Assembly: GCF_900105555.1 (NCBI RefSeq)
Contig: NZ_FNTZ01000001.1
Coordinates: 4,405,001 to 4,469,000 of the forward strand
DNA from: Pseudomonas coleopterorum
GTDB taxonomy: Bacteria; Pseudomonadota; Gammaproteobacteria; Pseudomonadales; Pseudomonadaceae
Direction of reading: 5' to 3'
Length of the DNA: 64,000 bases
The notes beneath the pieces are model-generated. The model did not search any database, was not told the origin of the DNA, and was given only the letters and a program-made list of their open reading frames with translations. A program made the position numbers and the translations under genes. Below are positions 37,012 through 47,271 of this stretch, piece after piece (positions within the stretch are counted from its first letter, which is position 1; each line of letters starts with the position of its first letter).

Positions 37012-38259
37012 ATGGACGCTTTTCAACGCCGCGACGGTGAACTGTTCGCCGAAGGCGTAGCGCTGTCTGCCGTGGCCCAGCGCTTCGGCACGCCGACGTA
37101 CGTCTACTCGCGCGCCCACATCGAGGCGCAGTACAACGCCTACGCCGATGCCCTGCAGGGCACCTCCTCGCTGGTCTGCTTCGCCGTGAAGGCCAACTCC
37201 AACCTGGCCGTGCTCAATGTCCTGGCGCGTCTGGGCGCCGGTTTCGACATCGTTTCGGGCGGCGAACTGGAGCGCGTGCTGGCCGCTGGCGGGCGCGCCG
37301 ATCGCGTGGTGTTTTCCGGCGTCGGCAAGACCCGCGCCGACATGCGCCGCGCCCTGGAAGTGGGCGTGCACTGCTTCAACGTCGAATCCACCGACGAACT
37401 GGAGCGCCTGCAGGAAGTGGCCGCCGAACTGGGCGTGCGGGCTCCGGTGTCGCTGCGGGTCAATCCGGATGTCGACGCGGGCACCCACCCGTACATTTCC
37501 ACCGGTCTGAAAGAGAACAAGTTCGGCATCGACATTGCCGCTGCCGAAGACGTCTATGTGCGTGCCGCGCAACTGCCCAACCTCGACGTAGTGGGCGTGG
37601 ACTGCCACATCGGCTCGCAGCTGACCACCCTGGCGCCGTTTCTCGATGCGCTGGACCGTCTGCTCGATCTGGTCGATCGCCTGGGCGATTGCGGCATTTA
37701 CCTGCGCCATATCGACCTGGGCGGTGGCCTGGGCGTGCGCTACAGCGAAGAACAGCCGCCGCTGGTGGCCGACTACATCAAGGCCGTGCGCGAGCGCCTG
37801 GACGGCCGCGAGCTGACGCTGGTGTTCGAGCCGGGACGTTTCATCGTGGCCAATGCCGGGGTGCTGTTGACCCAGATCGAATACCTCAAGCACACCGAGC
37901 ACAAGGATTTCGCCATCGTCGATGCGGCCATGAACGACCTGATCCGCCCGGCCCTGTACCAGGCGTGGATGAACGTCACCCCGGTCAAGCCGCGTGAAGG
38001 TCAGGCGCGCGCCTACGACATCGTCGGGCCGATCTGCGAAACCGGTGACTTCCTGGCCAAGGACCGTGAACTGGTGCTGGCCGAAGGCGACTTGCTGGCA
38101 GTACATTCGGCCGGCGCGTACGGTTTCGTCATGAGCTCGAACTACAACACGCGCGGTCGTTGTGCCGAGGTGCTGGTCGATGGCGACCAGGCGTTCGAAG
38201 TCCGCCGCCGCGAAACCGTGGCTGAGCTTTTTGCCGGCGAAAGCCTGTTGCCGGAGTAA
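37012..38259 (+). CDS. lysA: Diaminopimelate decarboxylase
   Basis: LysA makes lysine from meso-diaminopimelate. The 415-residue PLP enzyme has the fold-III lysine K60 (FAVKANSN), the GSQ/HIGSQ motif near 201-205, DLGGGLGV near 238-245 and the C-terminal [12 protein letters not shown] with the active-site cysteine from the partner subunit. It is downstream of lptM and four bases before dapF. Confidence 0.97.
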   Translation: MDAFQRRDGELFAEGVALSAVAQRFGTPTYVYSRAHIEAQYNAYADALQGTSSLVCFAVKANSNLAVLNVLARLGAGFDIVSGGELERVLAAGGRADRVVFSGVGKTRADMRRALEVGVHCFNVESTDELERLQEVAAELGVRAPVSLRVNPDVDAGTHPYISTGLKENKFGIDIAAAEDVYVRAAQLPNLDVVGVDCHIGSQLTTLAPFLDALDRLLDLVDRLGDCGIYLRHIDLGGGLGVRYSEEQPPLVADYIKAVRERLDGRELTLVFEPGRFIVANAGVLLTQIEYLKHTEHKDFAIVDAAMNDLIRPALYQAWMNVTPVKPREGQARAYDIVGPICETGDFLAKDRELVLAEGDLLAVHSAGAYGFVMSSNYNTRGRCAEVLVDGDQAFEVRRRETVAELFAGESLLPE

Positions 38260-38263
38260 TCCC

Positions 38264-39094
38264 ATGCTACTGCGTTTTACCAAGATGCATGGCCTGGGCA
38301 ACGACTTCATGGTGCTGGACCTGGTCAGCCAGCATGCCCACATCCTGCCCAAGCATGCCAAGCAATGGGGCGATCGCCATACCGGCATCGGCTTCGATCA
38401 ACTGCTGCTGGTGGAAGCGCCGAGCAATCCGGACGTCGACTTCCGCTACCGCATCTTCAATTCCGACGGCTCGGAAGTGGAACAGTGCGGCAACGGCGCG
38501 CGCTGCTTCGCCCGCTTCGTGCTGGACAAGCGCCTGACGGCCAAGAAGACCATTCGCGTGGAAACCAAGGGCGGCATCATTACCCTGGACGTTCGCAACG
38601 ATGGCCAGATCAGCGTCGACATGGGCCCGCCGCGCATGCTGCCGGCCGATATCCCGTTCCAGGCTGACGCCCAGGCGCATAACTATGCGCTGTCGGTCGA
38701 TGGCCAGAGCGTCGAGATCGCCGCGCTGTCCATGGGCAACCCCCATGCGGTGCTGCGCGTGGACGACATCAACAACGCACCGGTGCACACGCTGGGGCCG
38801 AAGATCGAACATCATCCGCGCTTTCCGGCACGGGTGAACGTGGGCTTTCTGCACGTCGTCGATCGCACCCGCGCACAGCTGCGTGTCTGGGAGCGTGGCG
38901 CCGGTGAAACCCAGGCCTGTGGTACCGGCGCGTGCGCCGCTGCAGTCGCGGCCATCAGCCAAGGCTGGATGGACTCCCCGCTGCTGCTCGATCTGCCGGG
39001 CGGCCGCCTGTCCATCGAATGGGCCGGGCCAGGCCATTCGGTGATCATGACCGGCCCTGCGGTGCGAGTCTTCGAAGGACAAGTACGTTTATGA
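38264..39094 (+). CDS. dapF: Diaminopimelate epimerase
   Basis: DapF interconverts LL- and meso-diaminopimelate for lysine and peptidoglycan. The 276-residue protein has both catalytic cysteines: C75 in [10 protein letters not shown] and C219 in TQACGTGA. The ATG at 38264 is adopted because [11 protein letters not shown] lies at the N-terminus as in the family. It begins a coupled set with DUF484, xerC and the HAD gene, as in E. coli. Confidence 0.97.
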   Translation: MLLRFTKMHGLGNDFMVLDLVSQHAHILPKHAKQWGDRHTGIGFDQLLLVEAPSNPDVDFRYRIFNSDGSEVEQCGNGARCFARFVLDKRLTAKKTIRVETKGGIITLDVRNDGQISVDMGPPRMLPADIPFQADAQAHNYALSVDGQSVEIAALSMGNPHAVLRVDDINNAPVHTLGPKIEHHPRFPARVNVGFLHVVDRTRAQLRVWERGAGETQACGTGACAAAVAAISQGWMDSPLLLDLPGGRLSIEWAGPGHSVIMTGPAVRVFEGQVRL

Positions 39095-39107
39095 GCGAGT
39101 ACAGCCA

Positions 39108-39815
39108 ATGACCGATCAGCCTCAAGTACCCGCGCCTGCGGAGCTCCTGGAGGCTTCGGCCGTGGCCGAGTTTCTCGCTGCCAACCCGGCCTTCTTCGAG
39201 CAGCATGAAGAACTGCTGACCCAACTGCGCCTGCCCCACCAACGCGGTGACACGGTATCGCTGGTGGAGCGGCAGATGACCCTGCTGCGCGAGCGCAACG
39301 GCGAGATGCGCCAGCGTCTTTCGCACCTGATGGAAGTTGCCCGCGACAATGACCGCCTGTTCGAGAAGACTCGACGACTGATTCTGGCCATGCTCGATGC
39401 CACGTCCCTGGATGAGTTGGTGATCAGCGTCGAGGACAGCCTGCGCGAAGATTTCCAGGTGCCGTTCGTCAGCCTCATCCTGTTCAACGACATCCCTGCC
39501 CCGGTGGGTCGCAGCGTGACCAGCGGCGAAGCCCAGCAAGCCATCGGCGGCCTGTTGTCGGAGGGCAAGTCGCTCAGTGGCGCATTGCGCGAACACGAAC
39601 TGGCGTTCCTGTTCGGCAGCGATCAGGCCTCGCAGGTTGGCTCGACCGCACTGGTGCCGTTGTTGCACCAGGGCCTGCACGGCGTGCTGGCCATCGGCAG
39701 CCGCGACCCTGCGCATTACAAAAGCTCGGTGGGCACGCTGTTCCTCAACCATATCGGCGAAGTGCTCAGCCGGGTATTGCCGCGTTACACCGGCGCCTTG
39801 CGCTCGGTGCGCTGA
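39108..39815 (+). CDS. DUF484 family protein
   Basis: The 235-residue protein has an N-terminal coiled coil (about 15-75, through [20 protein letters not shown]) and a C-terminal GAF-like domain (about 80-230). It is the DUF484 protein always placed between dapF and xerC in gammaproteobacteria. Its function is unproven; GAF domains bind small ligands. The stop at 39813-39815 is immediately followed by the xerC GTG. Confidence 0.92.
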   Translation: MTDQPQVPAPAELLEASAVAEFLAANPAFFEQHEELLTQLRLPHQRGDTVSLVERQMTLLRERNGEMRQRLSHLMEVARDNDRLFEKTRRLILAMLDATSLDELVISVEDSLREDFQVPFVSLILFNDIPAPVGRSVTSGEAQQAIGGLLSEGKSLSGALREHELAFLFGSDQASQVGSTALVPLLHQGLHGVLAIGSRDPAHYKSSVGTLFLNHIGEVLSRVLPRYTGALRSVR

Positions 39816-39816
39816 A

Positions 39817-40713
39817 GTGCGTGAACAGCTGGACGCCTACTGCACGCACCTGCGCAGTGAGCGCCAGGTGTCGGTGCATACCCTGGATGCCTATCGGCGC
39901 GACCTGACGAAAGTCGTCGAGTTCTGCGAGAAGGAAGGCCTGGCCAGTTGGCAGGTATTGGACATCCAGCAGTTACGGCGCCTGATCGCGCGCCAGCATC
40001 AGCAGGGACAATCGTCGCGCAGCCTGGCACGGCTGCTTTCGGCAGTGCGCGGCCTGTACCGCTACCTCAATCGCGAAGGCCTGTGCAGCCATGACCCGGC
40101 CAATGGCCTGGCCCCACCCAAGGGCGAACGGCGCTTGCCCAAGACGCTGGACACCGATCGGGCCCTGCAGCTGCTCGAAGGAGCGGTGGAAGATGATTTC
40201 CTGGCTCACCGCGATCAGGCCATTCTCGAACTGTTCTACTCCTCGGGCCTGCGGTTGTCGGAGCTGACCAGCCTCGACCTGGGTCAGCTCGACCTCGCCG
40301 ATGGGCTGGTGCAGGTGCATGGCAAGGGCAGCAAGACCCGCGTGCTGCCCGTCGGGCGCAAAGCGCGAGCGGCTCTGGAGCAGTGGCTGTCCATGCGCCC
40401 GATGAGCAATCCGATTGACGACGCGGTGTTCGTCAGCCAGCAGGGCCGACGTCTCGGACCGCGCGCCATCCAGGTGCGGGTCAAGGCCGCCGGCGAGCGC
40501 GAGCTGGGGCAGAACCTGCACCCGCACATGTTGCGTCACTCGTTTGCCAGCCACTTGCTGGAGTCTTCCCAGGACCTGCGCGCCGTGCAGGAAATGCTCG
40601 GCCACGCCGACATCGCCACCACGCAGATCTATACCCACCTGGACTTTCAGCACCTGGCCAGTGTCTATGACAGTGCCCATCCACGGGCCAAACGCAAAGG
40701 CGGCGACTCATGA
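39817..40713 (+). CDS. xerC: Tyrosine recombinase XerC
   Basis: XerC acts with XerD at dif to resolve chromosome dimers. From the GTG at 39817 the protein has 298 residues and all catalytic residues: R146 (SSGLRLSEL), K170, H237 and R240 (HMLRHSF), H263 (LGHAD) and nucleophile Y272. The N-terminal core-binding domain is at about 1-85. GTG is chosen because it starts one base after the DUF484 stop and gives the normal length. It overlaps the HAD gene by four bases. Confidence 0.95.
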   Translation: MREQLDAYCTHLRSERQVSVHTLDAYRRDLTKVVEFCEKEGLASWQVLDIQQLRRLIARQHQQGQSSRSLARLLSAVRGLYRYLNREGLCSHDPANGLAPPKGERRLPKTLDTDRALQLLEGAVEDDFLAHRDQAILELFYSSGLRLSELTSLDLGQLDLADGLVQVHGKGSKTRVLPVGRKARAALEQWLSMRPMSNPIDDAVFVSQQGRRLGPRAIQVRVKAAGERELGQNLHPHMLRHSFASHLLESSQDLRAVQEMLGHADIATTQIYTHLDFQHLASVYDSAHPRAKRKGGDS

Positions 40714-41405
40714 GCATCAAGCTGATCACCTTCGACCTCGACGACACCCTGTGGGACACCGCCCCGGTGATCGTCAGCGCCGAGGCCATCCTGCGTGACT
40801 GGCTCGCCGATCAGGCGCCGAAGCTGGGACCGGTGCCGGTGGAACACCTGTTCAAAATTCGCCAACGCCTGGTCGACGCCGATCCTTCGCTCAAGCATCG
40901 CATCAGTGCGCTGCGCCGCCGCGTACTGCTGCACGCCATGCAGGAAGCCGGCTACCCGGAAGACGAAGCCGGACCGTTGGCCGACAAGGCCTTCGAGGTA
41001 TTCCTGCATGCCCGGCATCAGGTGGAGATCTTCCCGGAGGCCCAGCCGACCCTGGAAATCCTCTGTCAGCGCTACACCCTGGGCGTGGTCACCAACGGCA
41101 ACGCCGATGTGCGCCGGCTGGGCCTGGCCGACTTCTTTACTTTCGCGCTGTGCGCCGAAGACCTGGGTGTGGGCAAGCCGGATTCACGGCCGTTTCTGGA
41201 GGCCATGCGCCTGGGCGGCGCAAGCGCTCATGAATCGGTGCATATCGGCGATCATCCGGGCGATGACATCGCTGGCGCGCAGAAGGCAGGCATGAAAGCC
41301 ATCTGGTATAACCCGCAGGGCAAGCCCTGGACCGCCGAAGGCAAACCCGACGCCGAAGTGGCCAGCCTGGCCGAACTCCCCGCGTTGCTAACCCAGCTAG
41401 CCTAG
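40710..41405 (+). CDS. HAD-family phosphatase (YigB-like)
   Basis: The 231-residue haloacid-dehalogenase-superfamily hydrolase has motif [10 protein letters not shown] (D9, D11), a helical cap of the beta-phosphoglucomutase type, motif II VVTNGN and motif [15 protein letters not shown]. It corresponds to YigB, an FMN phosphatase in E. coli. It is the last gene of the dapF operon and is followed by a REP element and a bidirectional terminator. Confidence 0.9.
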   Translation: MSIKLITFDLDDTLWDTAPVIVSAEAILRDWLADQAPKLGPVPVEHLFKIRQRLVDADPSLKHRISALRRRVLLHAMQEAGYPEDEAGPLADKAFEVFLHARHQVEIFPEAQPTLEILCQRYTLGVVTNGNADVRRLGLADFFTFALCAEDLGVGKPDSRPFLEAMRLGGASAHESVHIGDHPGDDIAGAQKAGMKAIWYNPQGKPWTAEGKPDAEVASLAELPALLTQLA

Positions 41406-41413
41406 TCACCGCC

Positions 41414-41457
41414 GTGGGAGCGGGGCGGGCGGCGAGCCCTCTGCCCGCGAAGAGACC
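41414..41457. repeat. Single REP element after the HAD gene
   Basis: GTGGGAGCGGGGCGGGCGGC, followed by GAGCCCTCTGCCCGCGAAGA, is one REP hairpin in the orientation of the right arm in the other copies. It lies nine bp after the HAD stop. Confidence 0.8.
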
Positions 41458-41481
41458 CGAATTGCCCACCTCACGCCCACA

Positions 41482-41510
41482 AAAAAGCCCGCAGCGACCG
41501 CGGGCTTTTT
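41482..41510. terminator. Bidirectional terminator between HAD gene and sutA
   Basis: AAAAAGCCCGC (41482-41492) pairs with GCGGGCTTTTT (41500-41510) around AGCGACC, with T-tracts on both strands. It ends both the dapF-xerC operon and sutA. Confidence 0.88.
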
Positions 41511-41537
41511 CGTCAGCGCACCAAGCGCAACAGACCG

Positions 41538-41861
41538 TCAGATAGGACGGCTACCGTACTTGTTGTCGGGCTTCTTGGGTGGATCGGCCACCACATTGGG
41601 CTCGACTTCCTGCACTTTGCCGCCGCGCGAAAGAAATTCTTCCATCGCCCGCGCCAGCGCGTCGCGCTCTTTGTTCTTGGCTTCGATACTCGGCAGTTCG
41701 TCCACCGACACCGACGCCTTGGCCTTGCCTTTGGCAGCGGGTGCGGGCGTGTCACCACCTTCGTCGTCCGCCACGTCTTCGGCAGCGGCCTCGAGGGTTT
41801 CCTCGGTATCGTCTTCTTCGCCTACTTCGAGGTCGTCGTTTTCCAGATCATCGTCGCTCAT
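41538..41861 (-). CDS. sutA: SutA-like RNA polymerase-binding regulator
   Basis: The 107-residue acidic protein begins with a disordered Asp/Glu-rich stretch (MSDDDLENDDLEVGEEDD) and ends with VQEVEPNVVADPPKKPDNKYG. This matches SutA, the small P. aeruginosa protein that binds RNA polymerase and supports expression during slow growth. The central helix (IEAKNKERDALARAMEEFL) is the best-conserved part. It is monocistronic between two convergent or divergent neighbours. Confidence 0.87.
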   Translation of the reverse strand: MSDDDLENDDLEVGEEDDTEETLEAAAEDVADDEGGDTPAPAAKGKAKASVSVDELPSIEAKNKERDALARAMEEFLSRGGKVQEVEPNVVADPPKKPDNKYGSRPI

Positions 41862-41960
41862 GTTCTACCTCATGACTTGCGAAAGCAGATTATTTATAGC
41901 CCAGCTTTACCTTATGTCGACGGCTGCCGGAAAAAATTCACATCCACTGATAACCAGCGG

Positions 41961-42386
41961 TCAAGCGTCCTCGCCATACAGCGTGGCAAGGACCCGACGC
42001 GCGCCGCCATGATCGCGATGCTCGCCCAAATAAATACCTTGCCAGGTACCTGTCGCCAGCCTTCCCGAGGTGACCGGAACGGTCACCTGGCAGCGCAGCA
42101 AGCTGGCCTTGAAGTGCGCAGGCAGGTCATCGGGGCCTTCGTCGTTGTGTTCGAAACCGTCCGAGCCCTGTGGCACCAGACGGTTGAAGAAGCGCTCGAA
42201 GTCCCGGCGAACGGCCGGATCGGCGTTTTCGTTGACGGTCAACGACGCCGAGGTGTGTTGCAGCCACAAGTGCAGCAGGCCCGTGCGGCATTCGCGCAGG
42301 CGCGGCAGTTGTGCAAGCAACTCGTCAGTCACCAGATGAAACCCGCGAGGCTTGGCTCGCAAGGTGATGAGGGTCTGCTGCCACAT
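41961..42386 (-). CDS. YjbQ family protein (secondary thiamine-phosphate synthase fold)
   Basis: The 141-residue protein is a member of the UPF0047/YjbQ family. Metal or active-site motifs are the [20 protein letters not shown] block at 38-57 and the [11 protein letters not shown] block near 115-125. E. coli YjbQ has weak thiamine-phosphate synthase activity; the true function is uncertain. It lies between sutA and amtB on the same strand. Confidence 0.9.
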   Translation of the reverse strand: MWQQTLITLRAKPRGFHLVTDELLAQLPRLRECRTGLLHLWLQHTSASLTVNENADPAVRRDFERFFNRLVPQGSDGFEHNDEGPDDLPAHFKASLLRCQVTVPVTSGRLATGTWQGIYLGEHRDHGGARRVLATLYGEDA

Positions 42387-42547
42387 ACCGATCTCGTCCG
42401 TTCGGGGCGCATTCTAGCGCGCTCTGGGAAAAAGCAAAGAGCCTGTTCGTGACTGTTTTGCAGTGAGCCGCCGTCCTCGATCGCTACGGCAAAGGGCCGC
42501 CCCGGCGGCAAAACCGCAGGGACTGATGCAGATGACAAATCGCAGGC

Positions 42548-42579
42548 AAAAAAATGCCCGGCAAGCCGGGCATTTTTTT
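42548..42579. terminator. Bidirectional terminator of amtB
   Basis: AAAAAAATGCCCGG (42548-42561) pairs with CCGGGCATTTTTTT (42566-42579) over a CAAG loop. Seven A and seven T bases at the ends make it functional in both directions. It is nine bp after the amtB stop. Confidence 0.9.
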
Positions 42580-42587
42580 CCGAACGG

Positions 42588-43922
42588 TTACAAGTTGTAG
42601 CCGCGCTCGTTGTGTTGCGCGAGGTCAAGGCCCACGGCCTCTTCTTCCTCGTTGACTCGCAGACCCATCACCGCATCCAGAACCTTGAGGATGACGTAGG
42701 TCACGATCGCGGTGTAGACCACGGTGAAACCGACACCCTTGAGCTGGATCCAGACCTGCGCGCCGATGTCTTCGACGGTGCCGAAACCACCCAGTGCGGG
42801 AGCGGCGAACACACCGGTCAGGATGGCGCCGACGATGCCACCGATACCGTGTACACCGAAGGCATCCAAGGAGTCGTCGTAGCCCATCTTGCGCTTGAGC
42901 GTGGTGGCGCAGAGGAAGCAGATGACACCTGCCGCCAGGCCAATCACCAGGGCGCCCATCGGGCCGACGGTGCCGGCAGCCGGGGTGATGGCAACCAGGC
43001 CAGCGACCACGCCCGAAGCGATACCCAGCGCGCTTGGCTTGCCGTGGGTCAGCCACTCGGCGAACATCCAGCCCAGTGCAGCGGCGGCGGTTGCGATCTG
43101 GGTCACCAGCATCGCCATGCCAGCGGTGCCGTTGGCGGCAGCGGCGGAACCGGCGTTGAAGCCAAACCAGCCGACCCACAGCATGGCTGCGCCGATCAGG
43201 GTGTAGCCCAGGTTATGCGGCGCCATCGGCGTGGTTGGGTAGCCCTTGCGCTTGCCCAGCACGATGCAGGCAACCAGACCCGCCACACCGGCGTTGATGT
43301 GCACCACGGTGCCGCCAGCGAAGTCCAGCACGCCCCAGTCCCACATCAGGCCGCCGTTGCCGGACCAGACCATGTGCGCGATCGGTGCATAGACCAGGGT
43401 GAACCAGATGGCCATGAAGATCAGCATCGCGGAGAACTTCATGCGCTCGGCGAAGGCACCGACGATCAGCGCCGGGGTGATGATGGCGAAAGTCATCTGG
43501 AAGGTGATGAACACCGCTTCGGGGAACAGCGCCGCAGGGCCGGTGATGCTGCTTGGGGTGACGCCGCTGAGGAACGCCTTGGACAGGCCGCCGACGAAGG
43601 AGTTGAAGTTGACGACGCCTTGTTCCATACCGGTCGTGTCGAAGGCCAGGCTGTAGCCGTAGACCATCCACAGAATGCTGATCAGGCCGGTGATGGCAAA
43701 ACACTGCATCATCACCGAGAGCACGTTCTTGGAGCGCACCATGCCGCCGTAGAACAACGCCAGGCCAGGAATGGTCATGAACAGCACGAGGGCGGTCGAG
43801 GTCAACATCCAGGCGGTGTCGCCGGAGTTGAGAACGGGGGCTGCCGCCTCGTCCGCCAAGGCAAGGCCAGGCATTGCGAGGGACAACAGGGCTCCTAGCC
43901 CTGCGAATTGACGCAGAGTCAT
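42588..43922 (-). CDS. amtB: Ammonium transporter AmtB
   Basis: AmtB is the trimeric ammonium channel of the inner membrane. The 444-residue protein has a signal peptide (to about 22, ALA-DEA) and eleven membrane helices, with family motifs FYGGMVRSKNVLSVMMQC, the DWGVLDFAGGTVVHINAGVAG block containing the pore histidine, and DSLDAFGVHGIGGIVGA containing the second. It is downstream of glnK by 40 bp and expected to be coexpressed with it. Confidence 0.97.
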   Translation of the reverse strand: MTLRQFAGLGALLSLAMPGLALADEAAAPVLNSGDTAWMLTSTALVLFMTIPGLALFYGGMVRSKNVLSVMMQCFAITGLISILWMVYGYSLAFDTTGMEQGVVNFNSFVGGLSKAFLSGVTPSSITGPAALFPEAVFITFQMTFAIITPALIVGAFAERMKFSAMLIFMAIWFTLVYAPIAHMVWSGNGGLMWDWGVLDFAGGTVVHINAGVAGLVACIVLGKRKGYPTTPMAPHNLGYTLIGAAMLWVGWFGFNAGSAAAANGTAGMAMLVTQIATAAAALGWMFAEWLTHGKPSALGIASGVVAGLVAITPAAGTVGPMGALVIGLAAGVICFLCATTLKRKMGYDDSLDAFGVHGIGGIVGAILTGVFAAPALGGFGTVEDIGAQVWIQLKGVGFTVVYTAIVTYVILKVLDAVMGLRVNEEEEAVGLDLAQHNERGYNL

Positions 43923-43962
43923 ATTGTTTACTCCTGGGGCGTTGGGTTGTGTCGGCTTTTTT

Positions 43963-44481
<519 letters not shown>

Positions 44482-44506
44482 TCAGTGCCAGGGTCACTTG
44501 GCTCTA

Positions 44507-44522
44507 AGCAGAAAGCTTGCCA
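44507..44522 (-). promoter_or_regulatory. Sigma-54 promoter of glnK-amtB
   Basis: On the minus strand the sequence is TGGCAAGCTTTCTGCT, which keeps the invariant GG and GC with the correct 10-base spacing and matches most of the TGGCACG-N4-TTGCW consensus. The start site would lie about 195 bases upstream of glnK. The downstream NtrC site agrees with a sigma-54 activator arrangement. Confidence 0.6.
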
Positions 44523-44596
44523 TGTCGCGCAAACCGCGTGATTTCGCCGCCCTGCCCGGCTTTTGTGCAACTCCGCCAGCAGGTCACGCCGACAGG

Positions 44597-44613
44597 TGCA
44601 CAACAAGGGTGCA
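44597..44613 (-). promoter_or_regulatory. NtrC-binding site for glnK-amtB
   Basis: TGCAC-AACAAGG-GTGCA is a perfect inverted repeat with the TGCAC-N7-GTGCA structure of the NtrC enhancer. It lies about 75 bp upstream of the -24 element, the usual distance for sigma-54-dependent activation. Confidence 0.75.
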
Positions 44614-44715
44614 GCCATGGGCACACTCGTGCTCGAAAACCGTGCGCGGCCGGCCTGCTTTTCAGCGTGGGGCTGCGTGATACACTGCAACCCACTCTGC
44701 CTCAGGATATTTTCC

Positions 44716-44976
44716 ATGCTCGCGCCCAAAGCTTTTCTCGACGCCCTGAGCGACCACGCATCCCGCCTGTTCAGCGGCGACACCGCGCAGCCGCGCGCCG
44801 AACTCGAAAGCCAGTTCAAGGCCTTGCTGCAGTCCGGTTTCAGCAAGCTGGACCTGGTCAGCCGCGAAGAATTCGACAGCCAGATGGTCGTCCTAGCGCG
44901 TACCCGTGCGCGATTGGAGAGCCTGGAAGCCAAAGTCGCCGAGATAGAAGCCAAGGCCGCGCCCAAGGCCGACTGA
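44716..44976 (+). CDS. ubiK: Ubiquinone biosynthesis accessory factor UbiK
   Basis: UbiK (YqiC) assists the ubiquinone synthesis complex. The 86-residue protein has an amphipathic N-terminal helix (FLDALSDHASRLF), a central segment ELESQFKALLQSGFSKLDLV and a trimeric coiled-coil C-terminus ARLESLEAKVAEIEAKAA typical of the family. It starts at the ATG at 44716 with AGGA upstream. It is divergent from glnK. Confidence 0.95.
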   Translation: MLAPKAFLDALSDHASRLFSGDTAQPRAELESQFKALLQSGFSKLDLVSREEFDSQMVVLARTRARLESLEAKVAEIEAKAAPKAD

Positions 44977-44982
44977 CATCAG

Positions 44983-45013
44983 GGTGCAGCACGTCGCTGG
45001 GGCGACTGCACCG
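44983..45013 (+). terminator. Hairpin after ubiK
   Basis: GGTGCAG (44983-44989) can pair with CTGCACC (45006-45012), with an inner TCGC/GCGA stem. A short TTT run follows at 45014. It is seven bp past the ubiK stop and is probably a weak terminator. Confidence 0.45.
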
Positions 45014-45074
45014 CTTTGCGTCACTCCCAGGCATTGCCATTGAACATGTTATTGAACGGCAGGGACGTGCTTCG

Positions 45075-45992
45075 ATGAACCGCAACGAGCTGCGCAAGGC
45101 CGATATCAACCTGATGGTCGTGTTCGAGGCGCTCATGCTCGAGCGCAACGTCACCCGCGTCGCGGAAAAGCTGTTCCTCGGCCAGCCCACCGTCAGCTCG
45201 GCGCTGAACCGACTGCGCGCCCTGTTCAACGACCCTTTGTTCATCCGCATCGGCCATCGCATGGAGCCCACCGCGCGCGCCGAGGAAATCATCAGGCACC
45301 TCTCGCCCGCGCTGGACGCCATGTCCGTCGCGCTGAGCCTGACCCACGATTTCGACCCCACCGTGAGCACCATGACCTTCCGCATCGGGCTCTCGGACGA
45401 CGTCGAGTTCGGCCTGTTGCCGCAAGTGCTGCGCGCCTTGCGCACCGAGGCGCCAAAGGTGGTGATCGTGGTGCAGCATGTGGATTACTGGCGCATCCCC
45501 GACCTGCTCGCGTCCGGCGACATCACCGTGGGCATCAGCCAGACCCGCGGCCTGCCGGCCAACGCCAAGCGCAAACTGCTGCGCCGCATGCGCCCGCGCG
45601 TGCTGCGCGCCGACAAGTCCGCCACACCGCTGACCCTGGACGAATACTGCTCACGCCCCCACGTGCTGGTGTCGCCCACCGCGCACACCAGCGGTATTGC
45701 GGACGAATGGCTGCAGGAAATCGGTCGCACACGCCAGGTGGTACTGTCGGTGCCCCAATTCAGCTCCCTCCCCGCCCTGCTCGCCGGCACCGACCTGCTC
45801 GCCGGCCTGCCCGACTACGCCGCCACCGCCATGGCCGCCCATGGCAATCTGTTCGACGAACCGCTGCCGTTCGATGCGCCCACCCTGGACCTGTCGATGG
45901 TGTGGTTGAGCATCACCGATACGGACCCGGCGGAGCGGTGGTTGCGGTCGCGGTTGGAGGCGTACATGGGGGATCGGGGTGGGGTGGTGTAG
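45075..45992 (+). CDS. LysR-type transcriptional regulator
   Basis: The 305-residue regulator has the N-terminal helix-turn-helix (about 8-66, with TRVAEKLFLGQPTVSSALNR) and a type 2 periplasmic-binding-like effector domain from about 95. Its position between ubiK and comM gives no substrate clue and no divergent partner gene is adjacent. Start at the ATG at 45075; an in-frame extension upstream through ubiK would be spurious. Confidence 0.92.
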   Translation: MNRNELRKADINLMVVFEALMLERNVTRVAEKLFLGQPTVSSALNRLRALFNDPLFIRIGHRMEPTARAEEIIRHLSPALDAMSVALSLTHDFDPTVSTMTFRIGLSDDVEFGLLPQVLRALRTEAPKVVIVVQHVDYWRIPDLLASGDITVGISQTRGLPANAKRKLLRRMRPRVLRADKSATPLTLDEYCSRPHVLVSPTAHTSGIADEWLQEIGRTRQVVLSVPQFSSLPALLAGTDLLAGLPDYAATAMAAHGNLFDEPLPFDAPTLDLSMVWLSITDTDPAERWLRSRLEAYMGDRGGVV

Positions 45993-46205
45993 GGTCGCAA
46001 CAGCGCATCACTCATCACACAAATCCGCCACTAGTGCCGGGTTTGTCGTTCAAAGGCGACATCTGGACATGGTGAACTGCCTACTGCTTTCATCCTTGCG
46101 TCCGTAGCACCCTGAATCATTTCCCCACTGGCATACCCGCCCTCATCCACTACCCTCGCACCACCACCGCAGGAAGCGGTTCATCTTTCAACGCATGGAG
46201 CACGC
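45993..46205. other. Spacer between the LysR gene and comM
   Basis: I see no gene or clear regulatory sequence in this 213-bp region. The last 12 bases before the comM ATG contain no strong Shine-Dalgarno sequence (GGAGCACGC begins 46197). Confidence 0.5.
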
Positions 46206-47126
46206 ATGTCTCTCGCTATCGTTCACAGCCGGGCTCAGGTGGGTGTGGGTGCGCCTGCGGTCACGGTCGAGGCGCATCTGGCCAATGGGCTGCCAGCGCT
46301 GACCCTGGTGGGGTTGCCGGAGGCATCGGTCAAGGAGAGCAAGGATCGGGTGCGCAGCGCGATCCTCAATTCGGGGCTTGAGTTTCCGGCGCGGCGGATC
46401 ACGTTGAACCTGGCGCCGGCGGATCTTCCGAAAGACGGCGGGCGGTTCGATCTGGCCATTGCGCTGGGAATCCTGGCGGGCAGTGGGCAGATTCCGGCGA
46501 TCACCCTGGATAATGTGGAGTGCCTCGGCGAACTGGCGCTCTCAGGTGCCGTGCGGCCGGTGCAGGGTGTGTTGCCCGCTGCCCTTGCCGCTCGCGACGC
46601 GGGACGCACGCTGATCGTGCCCAGGGATAACGCCGAAGAAGCGGCGCTGGCCTCGAACCTGACGGTGATTGCCGCGGATGATCTGATGCAGCTGGTCAGT
46701 CACTTTAATGGGCGCGACCCGATCAGTCCCTTCAATGCCAACGGGCTGCTGCTGGTGAGCAAGCCTTATCCGGACCTGAGCGAGGTGCAGGGTCAGGTTG
46801 CGGCAAAGCGCGCGTTGCTGGTGGCCGCCGCTGGCGCGCACAACCTGTTGTTCAGTGGCCCACCGGGAACAGGCAAGACCTTGCTCGCCAGTCGATTGCC
46901 CGGATTGCTGCCGCCGCTGGACGAGCGCGAAGCGCTGGAGGTGGCGGCCATTCAGTCGGTGGCCAGCCATGTGCCGCTGAAGAATTGGCCACAGCGGCCC
47001 TTTCGGCATCCCCATCATTCGGCATCGGGTGCGGCGCTGGTGGGCGGTGGAAGTCGGCCGCAGCCAGGGGAAATCACCCTGGCGCACCATGGCGTGCTGT
47101 TTCTCGATGAATTGGTCGTTAGGTGA
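46206..47126 (+). pseudogene. comM: comM (yifB) truncated by an inserted island
   Basis: This is the 5' part of the Mg-chelatase-like AAA protein ComM/YifB, a helicase that aids branch migration in natural transformation. Normal length is about 495 residues; here only 303 are authentic. The N-terminal domain and Walker A (GPPGTGKT, 218-225) are intact, but homology ends inside Walker B at LFLDEL (47113), after which the frame reads VVR and stops. The remainder is not in the window. In Acinetobacter comM is a recurrent target of resistance islands, so the same kind of insertion is probable here. The gene is expected to be non-functional. Confidence 0.93.
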
Positions 47127-47191
47127 GCTTGTCAACAGTGTCTACAAATGACGACCGCTTTGTAGTCACGCTCAGCATTGAACCAGCGGTA

Positions 47192-47226
47192 GGGATCAAC
47201 GGGCTTCTCTGCCCGTTTACGATCCC
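47192..47226. repeat. Imperfect palindrome near the island's left end
   Basis: GGGATC-AACGGGC (47192-47204) faces GCCCGTT-TAC-GATCCC (47211-47226). It can form a stem of about 13 bp with a three-base bulge and a 6-nt loop, 80 bp inside the island. It could mark an end structure or a terminator-like hairpin. Confidence 0.5.
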
Positions 47227-47271
47227 GAAGTGTGCTCAACCGAGCCTTCTCGGATCTCCAAAAAACAGCGC

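Noticed and set aside
44517..45074. A long N-terminal extension of the LysR gene
   Set aside because: It is read out of frame through ubiK. The HTH begins at MNRNELRK, from the ATG at 45075.
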